From Scylla paramamosain (lineage: Eukaryota; Arthropoda; Malacostraca; Decapoda; Portunidae), in the NCBI RefSeq assembly GCF_035594125.1, contig NC_087178.1, positions 9,273,501 through 9,337,500 of the forward strand: 64,000 bases of DNA. The letters are read 5' to 3'. This document shows positions 44,763 to 59,193 of the stretch, one piece after another. Each line of letters opens with the position of its first letter. Position 1 is the stretch's first letter. A program made the position numbers and the translations under genes. The notes beneath the pieces were generated by a model that was not told the DNA's origin, made no database searches, and was given only the letters and a program-made list of their open reading frames with translations.

Positions 44763-47457
44763 TCAGAAGCTGAGAAGCACTCAAAACACTCGTTTTTGAT
44801 AATATTCTTTTCTTTTCTAAGAAGGGTGCTTTAGCGTTTTTTAACCTAAAAAGCTAAAAAAAAACCCATATTATTCGTTTATACTTTATAGGAATTTTAT
44901 TCTTATTCTTTTTATAGAGTGGTGTGATTAAATTTTGTCGTTTTAGTCACTAACACGGTAATAATCGCTCATAATACACGTTTTTCGTAATGTCTTTCTG
45001 TTTATCCATATATAGTGTTATTAATGTGTTTAACGGTTCGACAGATAAACTAAAAAAAAAAAACTCATATTACAAGATTTTGTTAATGTTGTTTCGTCTC
45101 CCATAATGTGTACTTTGCATGCATTTCTAGCGTTTTGGTACCTAACAAGCTGCATGTGTTTTTGCGTTTTGGTACGTAATCAAGCTCAAAAACTCTAAAA
45201 CACGTTTTTTTATAATATTGTTTTGTTTTCTAATAGAGGGTGATTTGCATGCATCTTTGTGTTTTCGTGCCTAATGCGCACATAAACACCCAAATGGCAC
45301 GTTTTTGGTCATATCGTCTCGTTAACCCATATATGGTGCTTTCGATACTTTTTGTCGTTTTGGTACCTAACAACCTTAAAATCATTTGAAACACATGTTT
45401 TGTTAATGTTATTCTCCTTCTCTACAAAGAGTGTTTTCTATGCGTTTTACCGTTTTTTGTGCGTAAGAAGCTCAAAAATACTTAAAAGACACGATTGTGA
45501 AAAAGTTCTTTTGTTTTTCAATATAGCGTGTTTACCATACTTTTTTTTTAGCGGTTAGGTACGTAAAGAGCGGAAAACACTCACAGCACAAGTTTTTCTT
45601 AAATGTTTTCTTTCCCTATAAAGTATTCTTTCCATGTACTATAGCGTTTTGGTACCTAACAAGCTTAAAAACCATCACATTACACGTTTTTTTTTTTTTT
45701 AGCAAAGTTGTTCCGATTCTTCTCATCAGGTATTTTGTATGCCTTTTGGAGTTTTGGTCTGTGACATGGTGGTATTCAGTTATAATAACTACGTTTTTTT
45801 TTCTAAATGTTGTTGTGTTCTTTTATTTATGGTGTTCACGTGTTTTAGCGTTTTGGTAGCAAAAAAGCTGAAAAGCACTCATAATACACTGTTCTGTTGA
45901 TATCGCTTCGATTCCCATGATGGTAATTTCTATGCATTTTAAGCGTTTTGGTACATAACAGGCTCAAAGATACTCAAAATACATTTTTTTTCCTTAATGT
46001 TATTCTGTTTCTCTGTGAGGGATGTTTTTCATGTGTTTTAACGTTTTGGTACGTAAAGATGCTAAAAACATTCAAAAGACACGTTTTCGATATTTTTTTT
46101 TTCCCATATAGAGTGTTTCCTACGCTTTTTAGCGTTTTGGTGCTTAATATGCTTATTAACACCTAAATGACACGTTTCTTGTAATATCATTTCATTAACC
46201 TATACACGGTGATTTTCAAGCAATTTGGGAAATTGATACCTAACAAGCTCAAAACACAAAACACATTTTTTGGGATGATGTTCTGTTTCTCTAGAAAGGG
46301 TGTTTTTATACGTTTTTTTTTATTTTTTTATTTTTTTGTACGTAAAAAACTGAAAACACTGAAAAGACACGATTTTAATAAAGTTGTTTTCCAGTATAGA
46401 GTGTTTTCCATGCCTTTATTATTTTGGTACGTAAGAAGCTGAAAAGCACTCATGAAATACGTTTTTGGTAATGCTTCCTTTTCCCATAAAGAGTACTTTG
46501 CTTGCATTTTATCGTTCTCTTACCTGACAAGCCGAAAAACACTTTGATAGCATTGTTGTTTTGATTCTTTTTATAGGATGCTTTTTATGCATTTTGGTGT
46601 TGTTGTGCCTAATATGGTGGTACTTATAATACACGTTTTTGGTAATGTACTGTTTCTCCATATTGAATGTTATGCATGTGTTTTAGCGTTTTAGTACTAA
46701 AGAAGATGTAAAACAGTCATAATATACGTTTCTTTTAATATCTTTTCTTTTTTCATATTGGGAATTTTGCATTCATTTTTATCGTTTTGCTTCCTAAGAA
46801 GCACAAAAACACACAAAAAGCACGTTTTCCCAAGTCTAATGTTTTTCATGTTTTTTGGCGATTTCGTGACATACTCTCATAAGCACCGAAATAACACATT
46901 TTTGGTAATATCATCTCGTTACCCCATACAGGGTGTTTTAATGCATTTTCGTGTTTTATACCTAACAACCTCAAAACCACTCAAAAGATAAGTTTTTGAT
47001 AATGATGTTCAATTTCTCCAGAAAAGGTGTTTTCTATGCGTATTCTATATCTATATAAAGGGGTGATGCAGGCGTTTAAGCGTTTTGGTATGTAAAAACC
47101 TGAAAGACACTTAAAAGACAAGTTTTGTGTGTGTGTGTGTGTGTTCCAATATAGGGTACTTTCCCTTCATTTTAGCGTTTTGTTGCTCAACCCGCTCAAA
47201 AAACATGTTTCTGGTAATGTCCTTTATTTTCCCTATATAGTTTGCTTTGTATGCCTTTTGGTGTTTTAGTACCTAAAAATGTGAAAAACACTTAAAATAC
47301 ACGTTTTTTGGTAATGTTATGTTTCTCCATAAAGAGTCTTTTTCACGCATTTTAGCATTTTGGTGCCTAAGAAAAACATATAAAACACATTTCTGGTAAT
47401 ATAATTTTATTTCACCAAGTAGGGTAGTTTGCATGCCTTTTGCCGCTTTTTAAATTA
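44763..47457 (-). repeat. Satellite block R3 (minus)
   Basis: Mostly N-type: the N4 signature lies at about 44,950, 45,768 and 46,613 (spacing ~815 and ~845 bp). M-type monomers appear at the right end (47,150-47,450). The block stops at the LINE tail remnant. Confidence 0.88.
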
Positions 47458-47461
47458 TTTT

Positions 47462-47537
47462 TATTTAATCAAAATTTACATCAGGCTTAAAACAACACGT
47501 TTTTTATGCTGCTATTTGAAAAGCCTTTACTTAAATA
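47462..47537 (-). mobile_element. Family D LINE 3' UTR remnant at a satellite strand switch
   Basis: The minus-strand reading (aggcttttcaaatagcagca, then acgtgttgttttaagcctga, then tgtaaatttt) matches the family D 3' UTR at 23,901-23,968 with about three mismatches over ~62 bp. It sits exactly between satellite blocks R3 and F4. The low divergence, against a strongly diverged satellite, indicates a late arrival. The shortness suits an extremely 5'-truncated LINE insertion. Confidence 0.85.
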
Positions 47538-47540
47538 TCA

Positions 47541-49457
47541 AGAAAAAAAAAAGCGTGTCATTTGGGTGTTTATGAGCGTATTAGGCACAAAAACGCTAAA
47601 AAGCATGGAAAACTCCATATATGTAAAAAGAAATAACATAATCGAAAACGTGTATTTTGAGTGTTTTCAGCTTGTTAGCTACCAAAACGGTAAAAATGGC
47701 GGTAACGAAACAATATTACAAAAAAAAAAAAAAAAAGTGTCATTTGGTTGTTTATAATCATATTATGCACCAAAACACTAAAAACCATGGAAAACACTCC
47801 ATATGTGAAAACAAATTAACATCATCGAAACCTTGTATTTTGAGTGTTTTTCAGCTTGTTAGGCACCAAAACATTAAAAATGCCTGCAAAGTTACCAATA
47901 TGTGAAAAGAAACGATATTAACAGAAACGTGTATTTTGAGTGTTTTTTTTTTTTTCAACTTCTTAGGTTAAGAAACATAATTACCACTCCATATGAAGAA
48001 GCAAAACGACGTTACGAAAAATAGTATATCATAAGTGATTACCATTATGATAGGGACGAAAATGTCAACAAGGATACAAAGCACTCTATACTCGTAGTAT
48101 TCTTCATTTAGAATAATAAGAAAAACAATGATAAAAACGCGTAATATGAGCGCATTTTTGGGCTTTTCATTTGGGTGTTTATGAGCGCATTCGGCATTAA
48201 AATTCTAAAAAGCATGGAAAACAAAACAACATTATCGAAAACGTGTCTATTGAATGTTTTTGAGCTTCTTTTTACGTAACTATAAACCCTTTACGGAGAA
48301 ACAGAACAACATTATGAAAAACGTATATGATGACAGCTTTTAAGCTAAAAAAAAAAAAAAAAAAAAAAAACATGCAAAATACCCACTTTAGGAAACGAAA
48401 CGATATTAACAGAAACGTATAATATCAGTGCTTTTCATATTCTTTGTTACCAAAAAACTAAAACATATGAATAATACTTTATATGGATTAAAAAAAACAT
48501 AGCGATTACCACCAATGCGCCAATGCGTCAATGCCCCAAAATGGATACAAAGCAAAAAATCAGAAAAAAAATTGCTTAAAACGTGTGTTATGAATGTTTA
48601 TGAGCTTGTTAAGTACCAAAAATCTAAAGTGAATGGAAATGAGAAAAGAAAACAGCATTACCAAAAAAATTGTATTTTAATTGTTTTTTACAGATTTTGT
48701 ACGTACCAAAACGTACCAAAAGAGAATCGAAATCACTTTATATTGTACAAACAACTTTATCAAAATCGTTTTTTTAAATGTTTAAAAAAAACTTTCGTAC
48801 AAAAACAATAAAAAGCACATAAAACACCCTTTCTGGAGAAACAGAACAACCTTTCCAAAAACTAGAGTTTTGAGTGTTTTGGAAACTTGTTAGGTATCAA
48901 AACACCAAAATGCGTGGAAAGCACCCGATATTGATAACGAGATTGTATTACCAATCACGTGTCATTTTAGTGTTTATGAGCGTATGAGCGCTAAAAAGCA
49001 TGGAAAGCATATTAAATTAAAAACAAGATAACGTTAATGAAGAAGAGCCTTTAGCGTGTTTTTGAACTTGTTAGTTATGAAAAATATAAAAACGCATGCA
49101 AAGTATGTAACATGAAAAAAAAAGTTATTAACAGAAACGTATATTATGAGTGATTTTCACCTTCTTAGGTATCAAAACGCTAGATTACATAAATAACATT
49201 CTATATGGAGAAACAAAACGACACTACCAAAAACGTGTATTATGAATGATTATTACCATGTTAGTTACCAAGACGCTGCAATGCATTCAAAGCACCCTAT
49301 AACAAGAATGAGAACAATCGCTAATAACATGTAATAGTGTAATAATAGTGTTTTTTAGCTTGTTAGGTACCAAAATGTTTAAGTGCATTCAAACCACCAT
49401 TCACTGGAAAATTAAAAATGAAAATGAAAACTGAAAACTAGTATTTTGAATGTTTTT
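47541..49457 (+). repeat. Satellite block F4 (plus)
   Basis: N-type block with irregular order: N1, N2, N1, N2, N3, N4, a recombinant monomer, M4, M5, N3, N4, N5, N6, diverged units, N8-like, N1, N2, N3, N4, N5, N6. N4 signatures at about 48,501 and 49,237 are 736 bp apart. Confidence 0.85.
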
Positions 49458-52400
49458 CAGAGGAGTTTTGTTTCACCATATAGAGTGGTATTAGCTTGTT
49501 TTCCCATTTTGGTACCTAAAAGCTCAAAAACACTTATAATACACGTCCTTCGAAATGCCTTTTCGTTTTCCAATGTAGCGTGCATTATCTACGTAATAAA
49601 CTTAAAAAAATCAAAATACTTTATTTTGTGGGGGGTAATATTATTCTCTGTCTTCACAAAAGGTGTTTTGCATGCGTTTCAGCGTTTTAGTAGGTATGAA
49701 GTTGAAAAAAACACTCATAAAACATATTTTTTTCGACTTGTTGTTTAGTATTCTCTTATAGGGTGATTTCCATGCTTTATAGTGTCTATCAGAATTAAGA
49801 ACACTTGAAAGACACGTACCTCGTAATTCCGTTTCGTTTCACCATATATGAGGATTTGCATGTATGTTGGAATTTTCGTATCTAACAATGTGAAAAACAC
49901 TATAAATACACGATTTTGGTAAATTGTTCTCTTTCTCCTTATAGAGTTGTGTTCCTGCGTTTTAATATTTTGGTACTTGAAACCGAAAAACTCTCAAACC
50001 TACACGTCTCTCATAATGTCTTTTTTTTTCTCTCTCTCTCTCTCTCTCCTTATTTATATACTTTCCATGAATTTAGGCGTTTTCTACATAACAAACTACT
50101 CGTATTTTTCGTAATGTTACTCCATAATATTACTCCATGTAAAGTTTCTCCATGAAATGTGTTTTGAATTCGTTTTAGCGCTTTGGTACTAAAGTAACTC
50201 AAAAACATTGAAAATGAGACTTTTTTTATAATGTAATGTTTTCGAACACGGTATTTTCATGTTTTTTTTTTTTATGATTTGGTGCTTAGCACGCTGGTAA
50301 ACACTCAAAAAACACATTTCTAGAAATTTCGTTTATGTTTCCATATAGTGTGGTTTGCGAGCATTTTGGCGTTTTGGCACCTAAGAATATGAAATACCCT
50401 CAAAATAAAGGTTTTCTTAATGTTGTTCTGTTTCTCGATATAGAGTGCTATTCATTCATTTTAGCATTTGGTACCTAAGAAGCTGTAAATTTCTTTTAGT
50501 TTCTCTAATAGAGTATTTTCCCATGCTTTTTGCATTTTTCTACTTAACAAGCTGAAAAACACTTAAATTATAAGTTTTTGGTAATGTTATTTTGATTCTA
50601 CATAAATGTTTCAGCGGTTTGGAAAGTATGTAGCTGATAAACACTGGTGAGAGACTTTTTGATAATGTTATTTTTTTCATTATATGGTGCTTTTTCCATG
50701 CTTTTTTATGGGTTTGTTGCCTTGCACGCCCATAAACATTCAAAAGACACGTTTCTGGAAATCTCGTTTACTTTCCACCCTAATAGGGTTCTTTCCGCAC
50801 ATGTTATTTTTTTTTACTTCGTAACAATGTGATATTCACAAAATGGTCGTTTTTGCTAATATTGTTTTGTTTCTCCATATAGATTGCCATTCATGCTTTT
50901 TAGCGTTTTTTTTTTTTTTTTTTTACCAAAGACGCTAAAAAAAAAAAAAACACATAACACACGTTTCTGGTAATGTCTTTTCGTTTCTCCGTATAGGGTG
51001 CTTTGCATATATTTTGGCGTTTTTCTATGCAACAAGCTCAAAACCATTAAAACACTTGTTTTTGGGAGTTATTCTTTTTCCATAGAGTGTTTTGCATGAG
51101 TTTTAAAGTTTTAGTACGTAAGTACTAAAACTTTAAATATAGACGTTTTGGTATTTTTTTTTACTTTTTTTTTTTTTTTTTTTTTTTAGCGTTTAGGTGC
51201 ATAGCACATTCATAAACACTCAAAAGACACGTTTCTTGAAATCTCGCCTCTTTTCGCCACGAAGGGAGCTTTGCATGCATTTTATCGGTTTGGCGTAAAA
51301 TACACGTTTTTGGTAATATCTTTTTTTTTTTTTTTTCCATATAGAGAGTTATTTATGTGTTATCCCGTTTTAGGGCCCAATGTTAAAAACACTCATAATA
51401 CACGTTCATTGCAGTGTGTTTCCATTTCCCATATAGGGTATTTCCCATGGAATTTGGCGTTTTTTTTACGTAAGAAGCTTAAAAACACTCAAAATTCTTG
51501 GTTTTGGTAATGTTATTCTGTTTTGCTGTAAAGTGTGTTTTGCATGACTCAGTTTTTAGTTACGAAGTTAAGTAAAAAACACTCAAATGTTACGTTTTTG
51601 GTAATAAAGTAAAAAACACTGAAATGTCACGTTTTTTTTTATAAATTCCATTCTCATATAGGGTATTTTCCATGTTTTGTAGCGTTTGTTGCCTAGCACG
51701 CTCATAAACACTCAAAAGACACGCTTCTGGAAAAGTCGTTTCCTTTCTCCATATATGCATATATATTTTATGTTTCTCTAGAAAAGGTGTTTAGTATGCC
51801 TTTTAGCGTTTTGGTACGTAAGTAGTTCAAAACACTCAAAAGACACGCTTTTGCTAATGATTTTTTTTTTTTTTTCCCATATAGGGTTATTTTTTTTTTT
51901 AACGTTTATCTTGGCTAACACCCTGAAAACTCCCAAAAAAACACAATTCTGTTAATGATCTTTCCCTTCCCCATTTAAGGTGGCTTTGCATGCATTTTGG
52001 CGTTTCGTACCTAACACTGGGAAAAACGCTCAAAATACATGTGTTTGGTAATGATGCTTTGTTTCGCTATACAGAGTGCTATTCATACCTTTTAACATTT
52101 TGGTACCTAAGAAGTTTAATAACTCTTATAATGAACGTTTATCTTAATACTATTTTCTTCCTCATATAGAGTACTTTCCATGCATTTTAGAATTTTTGTA
52201 CGTAACAAGCTCAAAATCTATGAAAATACACGTTTTTGGTAAAGTTATACATTTTCTCCATAAAGGGTGTTTTCCCTGCTTTTTAGTATATCGGTACGCA
52301 AGTAGATTAAAAAGCACTGAAAAAAGAAGTATTTTTAGTAATATTTTGTTTATCCATATAGGGTACTCTCGATGCTTTATCGCGTTTTGGTTCCTAACAC

Positions 52401-53895
52401 ATCCATAATTACTCAACAAAAACGTTCCTTAAAATGTCGTTTCCTTTCCCCATATAAGATGCTTTACATGCATTTTGGATTTTTGGTACCTAACAATGTT
52501 AATTACACTGAAAATACATGTTTTTAGGTAGTTTTGTTCTGTTTCTCCATGCGTTTTAGCGTTTTCGGTAATTGAGAAGTTCAAAAACATTCATAATACA
52601 TCTTTTTTTTTTTTTGTCTCCCCATACAGATTGCTTTACATGTATTTTGGCGTTCATGTACGTAACAAGCTGAAAAACACTGAAAATACTTTTTTTTGGG
52701 TAATGTTACTCTGTGACTCCATAAAGGGTGTTTTGAGTGCGTTTTAGCATTTTGGTACGTAAGTAGCTGAAAAAAAAAATCAAAAGACTCGTCTTGTTTT
52801 CCCATATAGGGTGCTTTCCAAGCTTTTTTAGCATTTTGTCTAACATGCACAAAAAATACTCAAAAGATACGTTTCTTTTAATGTATTTTTTTTTTTTCAC
52901 CATATAGGGCTCAATGCATGCATTTTCGCGTTTTGCTACTTAACAGTGTAAAAAACACAAAAAAATACACGTTTCTTATAATATTGTTGTTTCTTTATAA
53001 GGAGTGCTTTTCAACGCATTTTTGCTTTTGTGTACCTAAAATGCTCAAAAGGACTACCAAAAAACGTTTTTTTTTTTGTAATTCCGTTCGTTTTCCATAT
53101 AGAGTACCCATTCATTTTGGCATTTATTTACGTAACAAGCTGGAAAACTCTTCTCAAAATACTTGTTTTTGATAATGTTACTCTGTGTCTCAATAAAGGG
53201 GGTTTTGCATGAGTTTTAGCGTTTTGTTAGGTAAGTACCTCAAAACACTAAAAAAATAACGATTTTGGTAGTCATTTTCTTTTCCCATATCGGGTGCTTT
53301 GGATACTTTTTTTTTAACGTTTTGTTGTAAAACATACCTAGAAACACTCATAAGGCACGTTTCCTTTAATGTTTCATTTCACCGTAGAGGTTGCTTTGCA
53401 TGCATTTTGCCATTTTTATTATCTAGTGATGTGAAAAACAAACAAAATACACAATTTTTTGTATTGTTATTCTCTTTTTCCTTTAAGAGGGCTATTTATG
53501 CCTTTCAGTGTTTTGGTAACTAAGAAGCTCCAAACCATTCAATATTCACGTCTTTGGTAATTTTCTTTAGTGTCTCGATGTAGTGTACTTTCGATACATA
53601 TTTGCGGTTTTGTAACATGCTGAAAAAAAAAAACATTGAAAATGCACGTTTTTGTTAAATTTATTATTGTTTCTCTATAAAATGTAAGTGTTTTAGCGTT
53701 TCGGTACCTAAGTAGATAAAAACACTCAAAAAACACGTGTTGGTAATATTTTTCTTTCCAAAATAGAGGGTTTTCTATGCTTTTTAGTGTTCTTGTACCT
53801 TCAAAGGACACTAAAAAGATATGTTTCTGTAAATGAAATTTCAATTCGCAATTGAGGGTGTTTTGCATGCATTTTGGCGTTATGGTACCTAAGAA
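49458..53895 (-). repeat. Satellite block R4 (minus)
   Basis: The longest single-strand block, about 4.4 kb and ~46 monomers, mostly M-type words (catataaacactcaaaagac for M3, aacaatgtgaaaaacact for M2). There is a (TC)n insertion near 50,029-50,048. It ends at gtgaat repeated three times (about 53,895-53,913). Confidence 0.85.
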
Positions 53896-53912
53896 TGTGA
53901 ATGTGAATGTGA

Positions 53913-55064
<1,152 letters not shown>

Positions 55065-58000
55065 ATTCAAAACGCTGAGATGCATGAAATACAAAAACGC
55101 ATCACAAAAAGTGTGTCTTTTGACTGTTTTTGAGCTTCTTACTAACAAGTGTTACAAGTATTACCTATGACAAGTTTTTTTTTCTGAATTTCTTAGGTAC
55201 CAAAACGGTAAAACGAATAAATAGTATTTTTTTTTTTTTATATATATAAAAACAGAACATTGACTTAAAAATTTTTTTCAGTGTTTTTCTACATTGTTAA
55301 GTATTAAAACTCCAAAGTGTAAAGCATCCTACATGGGAGACGAAAGGACATTAGGAAAAACGTGTAAAGTTAATGTTTTTTTTCAGCTTCTAAAGTACGA
55401 AAACTCTAAAATGAGTCAAAAGCACTCTATATGGTGGAACAACATTACCATATTGTTAGGTACGAAAGCGCCAAAATGCATGCAAATGAAAAAAAAAAAA
55501 AAACGACAATACCAGAAACATGTGTTTTCAGTTAAAAATAGTAAAACGCATGAAAACACTGTTTATGAAAAAAAAAAAAGTATTACGAAAAGTAAGTATT
55601 TTAAGTGTTTTTGAGCTTGTTACGTACAAAAACATCAAAAAGCATAGAAAGTAACTATATGAAGAAACTCTATATGAAGAAACAGAGCAACATTACCAAA
55701 AACATGTATTTCGTGTGTATTTCACAGTGTCAGACTCTAAAATGTCAAAATATACGTAAAGCACCCTATATTGGGAAAGAAAATTTGATTTAAAAAAAAT
55801 GTGTCTTTTGATTGTTTATGAATGTGTTACACACTAAAACGCTAAAAAGCATGAAAAGCATCCTATATGAGAGAGGAAAACAACATTACCAATTTTTTTT
55901 TTTTTTAGCGTTTTTGAGCTATCTACGTACGAAAACATTGAAACGCCTGAAAAAAAAAAAAAAACTTTATGCAGAAACAGAATGATATTACCAAAAATAT
56001 GTATTTTTATTTTTTCAGCTTGTTACATAAAAAAAAAAAAAAACGCCAAAATGCTTGCAGAGTATCCTATAAGCGTAAAGGAAAACACATTACAAGAAAC
56101 TGTTCTTTCGAGCTTCTTTATTTTTATTATTTTATTATTCTTTATTTTATTACCAAAACCCTAAAACTCATGAACAGATCTCTATATGGAGAAACAGAAC
56201 ATTACCAAAAACTTGCATTTTGTGTAAATTCTGCAATGCTAAGTGCCAAAACACAAAAGTACAAGCAAAGTACCCTATGTGTGGAAAGGAAATGAGATCT
56301 CCAGGAATTTGTCTTTTTCGTGTTTATGAGCGTACTAAGCAACAAAACACTAAAAACCATGATAAGCACCCAATATGGGGAAACAAAACATTACCTAATA
56401 CGTCTCTTTTTAGTGTTTTTGAGGTCTTTACGTACCAAAACGCTAAAACGCAAGCAAAACACCTTTTATGGAGAAACAGAAAAAAAAAAACATTACTCAA
56501 AACAAATATTTTGAGTGTTTCGTAAAAAAAAACGTGCTTCTGTATAAGGAAACGAAAAGACATTAGAATAAACGTGCATTATGAGTGTTTTTGAGCTTCT
56601 TAGATATTGAAACACGAAAACGCATGAGTTTTTTCTATGTGTAAAAAAGAAAAAAAAAATGACAAAACATTACCAGAGCCGTGTATTTTAAGTGTATTTC
56701 ACTTTATTAGATACCAAAATGCCAAAATGTAAAGCATCCTATATGGGGTAAGGAAACGAGGTATCCAAAAAACGTATCTTTTGATTGTGTACGAGTGTGT
56801 TGGGCACCAAAATGCTGAAAAGCATGAAAACACCCTATATAGGAGAAAAAATAAAAGTGTCTTTTGAGTGTTTCCTGAACGCCTTACCTTAGAAAATGCT
56901 AAAACGCGTGTAAAACGCCGTTTATAAAAAAAAATAAATAAATAATAATAATAATAAAATGAATATTATCACTTTTGAGAATTTTTACATAGATAAACGA
57001 CAAAATCCAAAGTACCCTAGATGGGACAACAAAAACACATAACGAGAAACGTGCAGTAAGTGTTTTAGGGCTTCTTAGGTATCAAAAGAATAAAACGCAT
57101 GAATAACACTCTATATATATAAAAAAAATAAATAAATAAAAAAAAACGTGTACTTTGAGTGTTTTTCACATTAATAGATACCAAAAACGCCAAAATGCAT
57201 GCAACGCCTCCTATATGGGGGAAACAAAACAACATTACCAGATATGTGTCTTTTGATTGTTTATGAGCGTGTTAGGAGTCTAAAAGCTATAAAACATGGA
57301 GTTCACTCTATATGGGAATACAAAACACTATTAACGAAATCGTATCTTTTGAGTGTTTTTCAACTTCATACATACAAAAAAACGCTAAAACACATGTAAA
57401 ACACACTTTATGTTGAAACAGGATAACGTTATCAAAAAGAACTATTTTCGATTTTTTTTAGTTTTGTTACGTAGAAAAAAGACGACATTTCAATAAACGT
57501 GTCTTTTGAATGTGTAAGTGCGTGTTAGGCGCCAAAACAGTAAAATATGGAGATACAAAACAACACTACAAAAAATGTCTTTTGGGTGTTTTTGAGCTAC
57601 TTAACAAAACGCTAAAATGCCTGCAAAACATTCACCATGGAGAAACAAAATAACATTACCAAAAAACAATATTTTGAGTTTTTGAACTTGTTACGTATAA
57701 AAATGCCGAAATGCATGCAAAGTACCTTATATGGGGAAATCAAAAGACATTACGATAAACGTGTATTGAGTGATTTTCAGCTTCTTACGTACCAAACACA
57801 TGAATTGCAATATATATGGAGAAACAGAACAAAACCAAAAACGTGTATTTTGAGTGTATTTCACATTGTTAGGTACCTAAACCTCAAAATGCATGCAAAG
57901 AACCGTATATAATGAAACAAAACGATGTTATCGGAAATGTGCATTATGAGTGTTTTTAAGATTCTTAGTTACCAAAATACTAAAAGGCGTGAATAGCATT

Positions 58001-58620
58001 CAATATGGAGAAACAACATTACGAAAAACGTGTATTTTGACTGTTTTTTTTTTTCTATATATATTCTTAGGTACTAAAACGCTAAAACGCATGCAAAGCA
58101 ATTCATGGCTAAAAGAAACGTGTTATTTGGGATTTTTTAAGCATGTTAGGCACCAAAACGCAAAGAAGCATGAAGAGCACCCTATAGCTTCTTCCATACA
58201 AAAAACGCTCAAACGTATGCAAAACACCCTTCATGGACAAACGGAGTAACATTACCAAAATTGTGCATTTGAATGTTTTGAATTTATTACGTATAAAAAA
58301 TAAGAAATTTCATGCAAAGTACCATATATTAGGAAACGAAACGTTATTACCAGAAACGAATATAATGATTGTTTCTGAGTTCCTTAGGTAGAAAAACGGT
58401 AAAACAAGTGAACAGCACTTTATATGGAGAAAGAGAACAACAATACCCAAAACGTGTGTTTTGAGTGTTTTTTTACCATGTTAGGTGCCAAAACACCAAA
58501 ATGCATGCAAAGCACGTCATTTGAAGAGAAAAACATTACCAAAAACGTTTATTGCAAGTGTGATACCAAAACGACATAATGCATGCAAACTACTCTATAT
58601 CAGGAAACGAAAGAATTATA
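55065..58620 (+). repeat. Satellite block F6 (plus)
   Basis: The clearest five-monomer higher-order structure. M3 tail signatures (gagcgtgttag or variants) lie at about 55,820, 56,329, 56,793 and 57,265, giving spacings of ~508, ~464 and ~472 bp. The next, at about 57,519, is only ~254 bp on, because part of M1-M3 is deleted. It ends near 58,620 beside a family A piece. Confidence 0.9.
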
Positions 58621-58639
58621 TGAATTATAAAAATCGTTT

Positions 58640-58864
58640 ATAGTACTCTCAATCATTCATCCCTTTCTCTGGTAAACTCTGGAACTCCCTGCCTGCTTCT
58701 GTATTTCCACCTTCCTATGACTTGATTCCTTCAAGAGGGAGGTTTCAAGACACTTATTCATCAATTTTTGACCACTGCTTTGATCCTTTTATGGGTCTGG
58801 CATTTCAGTGGGCATATTTTTTTTATTGGATTTTTGTTGCCCTTGGCCAGTGTCCTTCTTACAT

Positions 58865-58865
<1 letters not shown>
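58640..58865 (+). mobile_element. Family A LINE 3' end at the right border of the satellite
   Basis: Codes for the last RT residues (PFSGKLWNSLPASVFPPSYD) to about 58,765, then the 3' UTR (tgggtctggcatttcagtgg, then cttggccagtgtccttctta), running directly into (AC)n. It is 5'-truncated on the satellite side, mirror-imaged to the left border copy. Confidence 0.88.
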
Positions 58866-59193
<328 letters not shown>

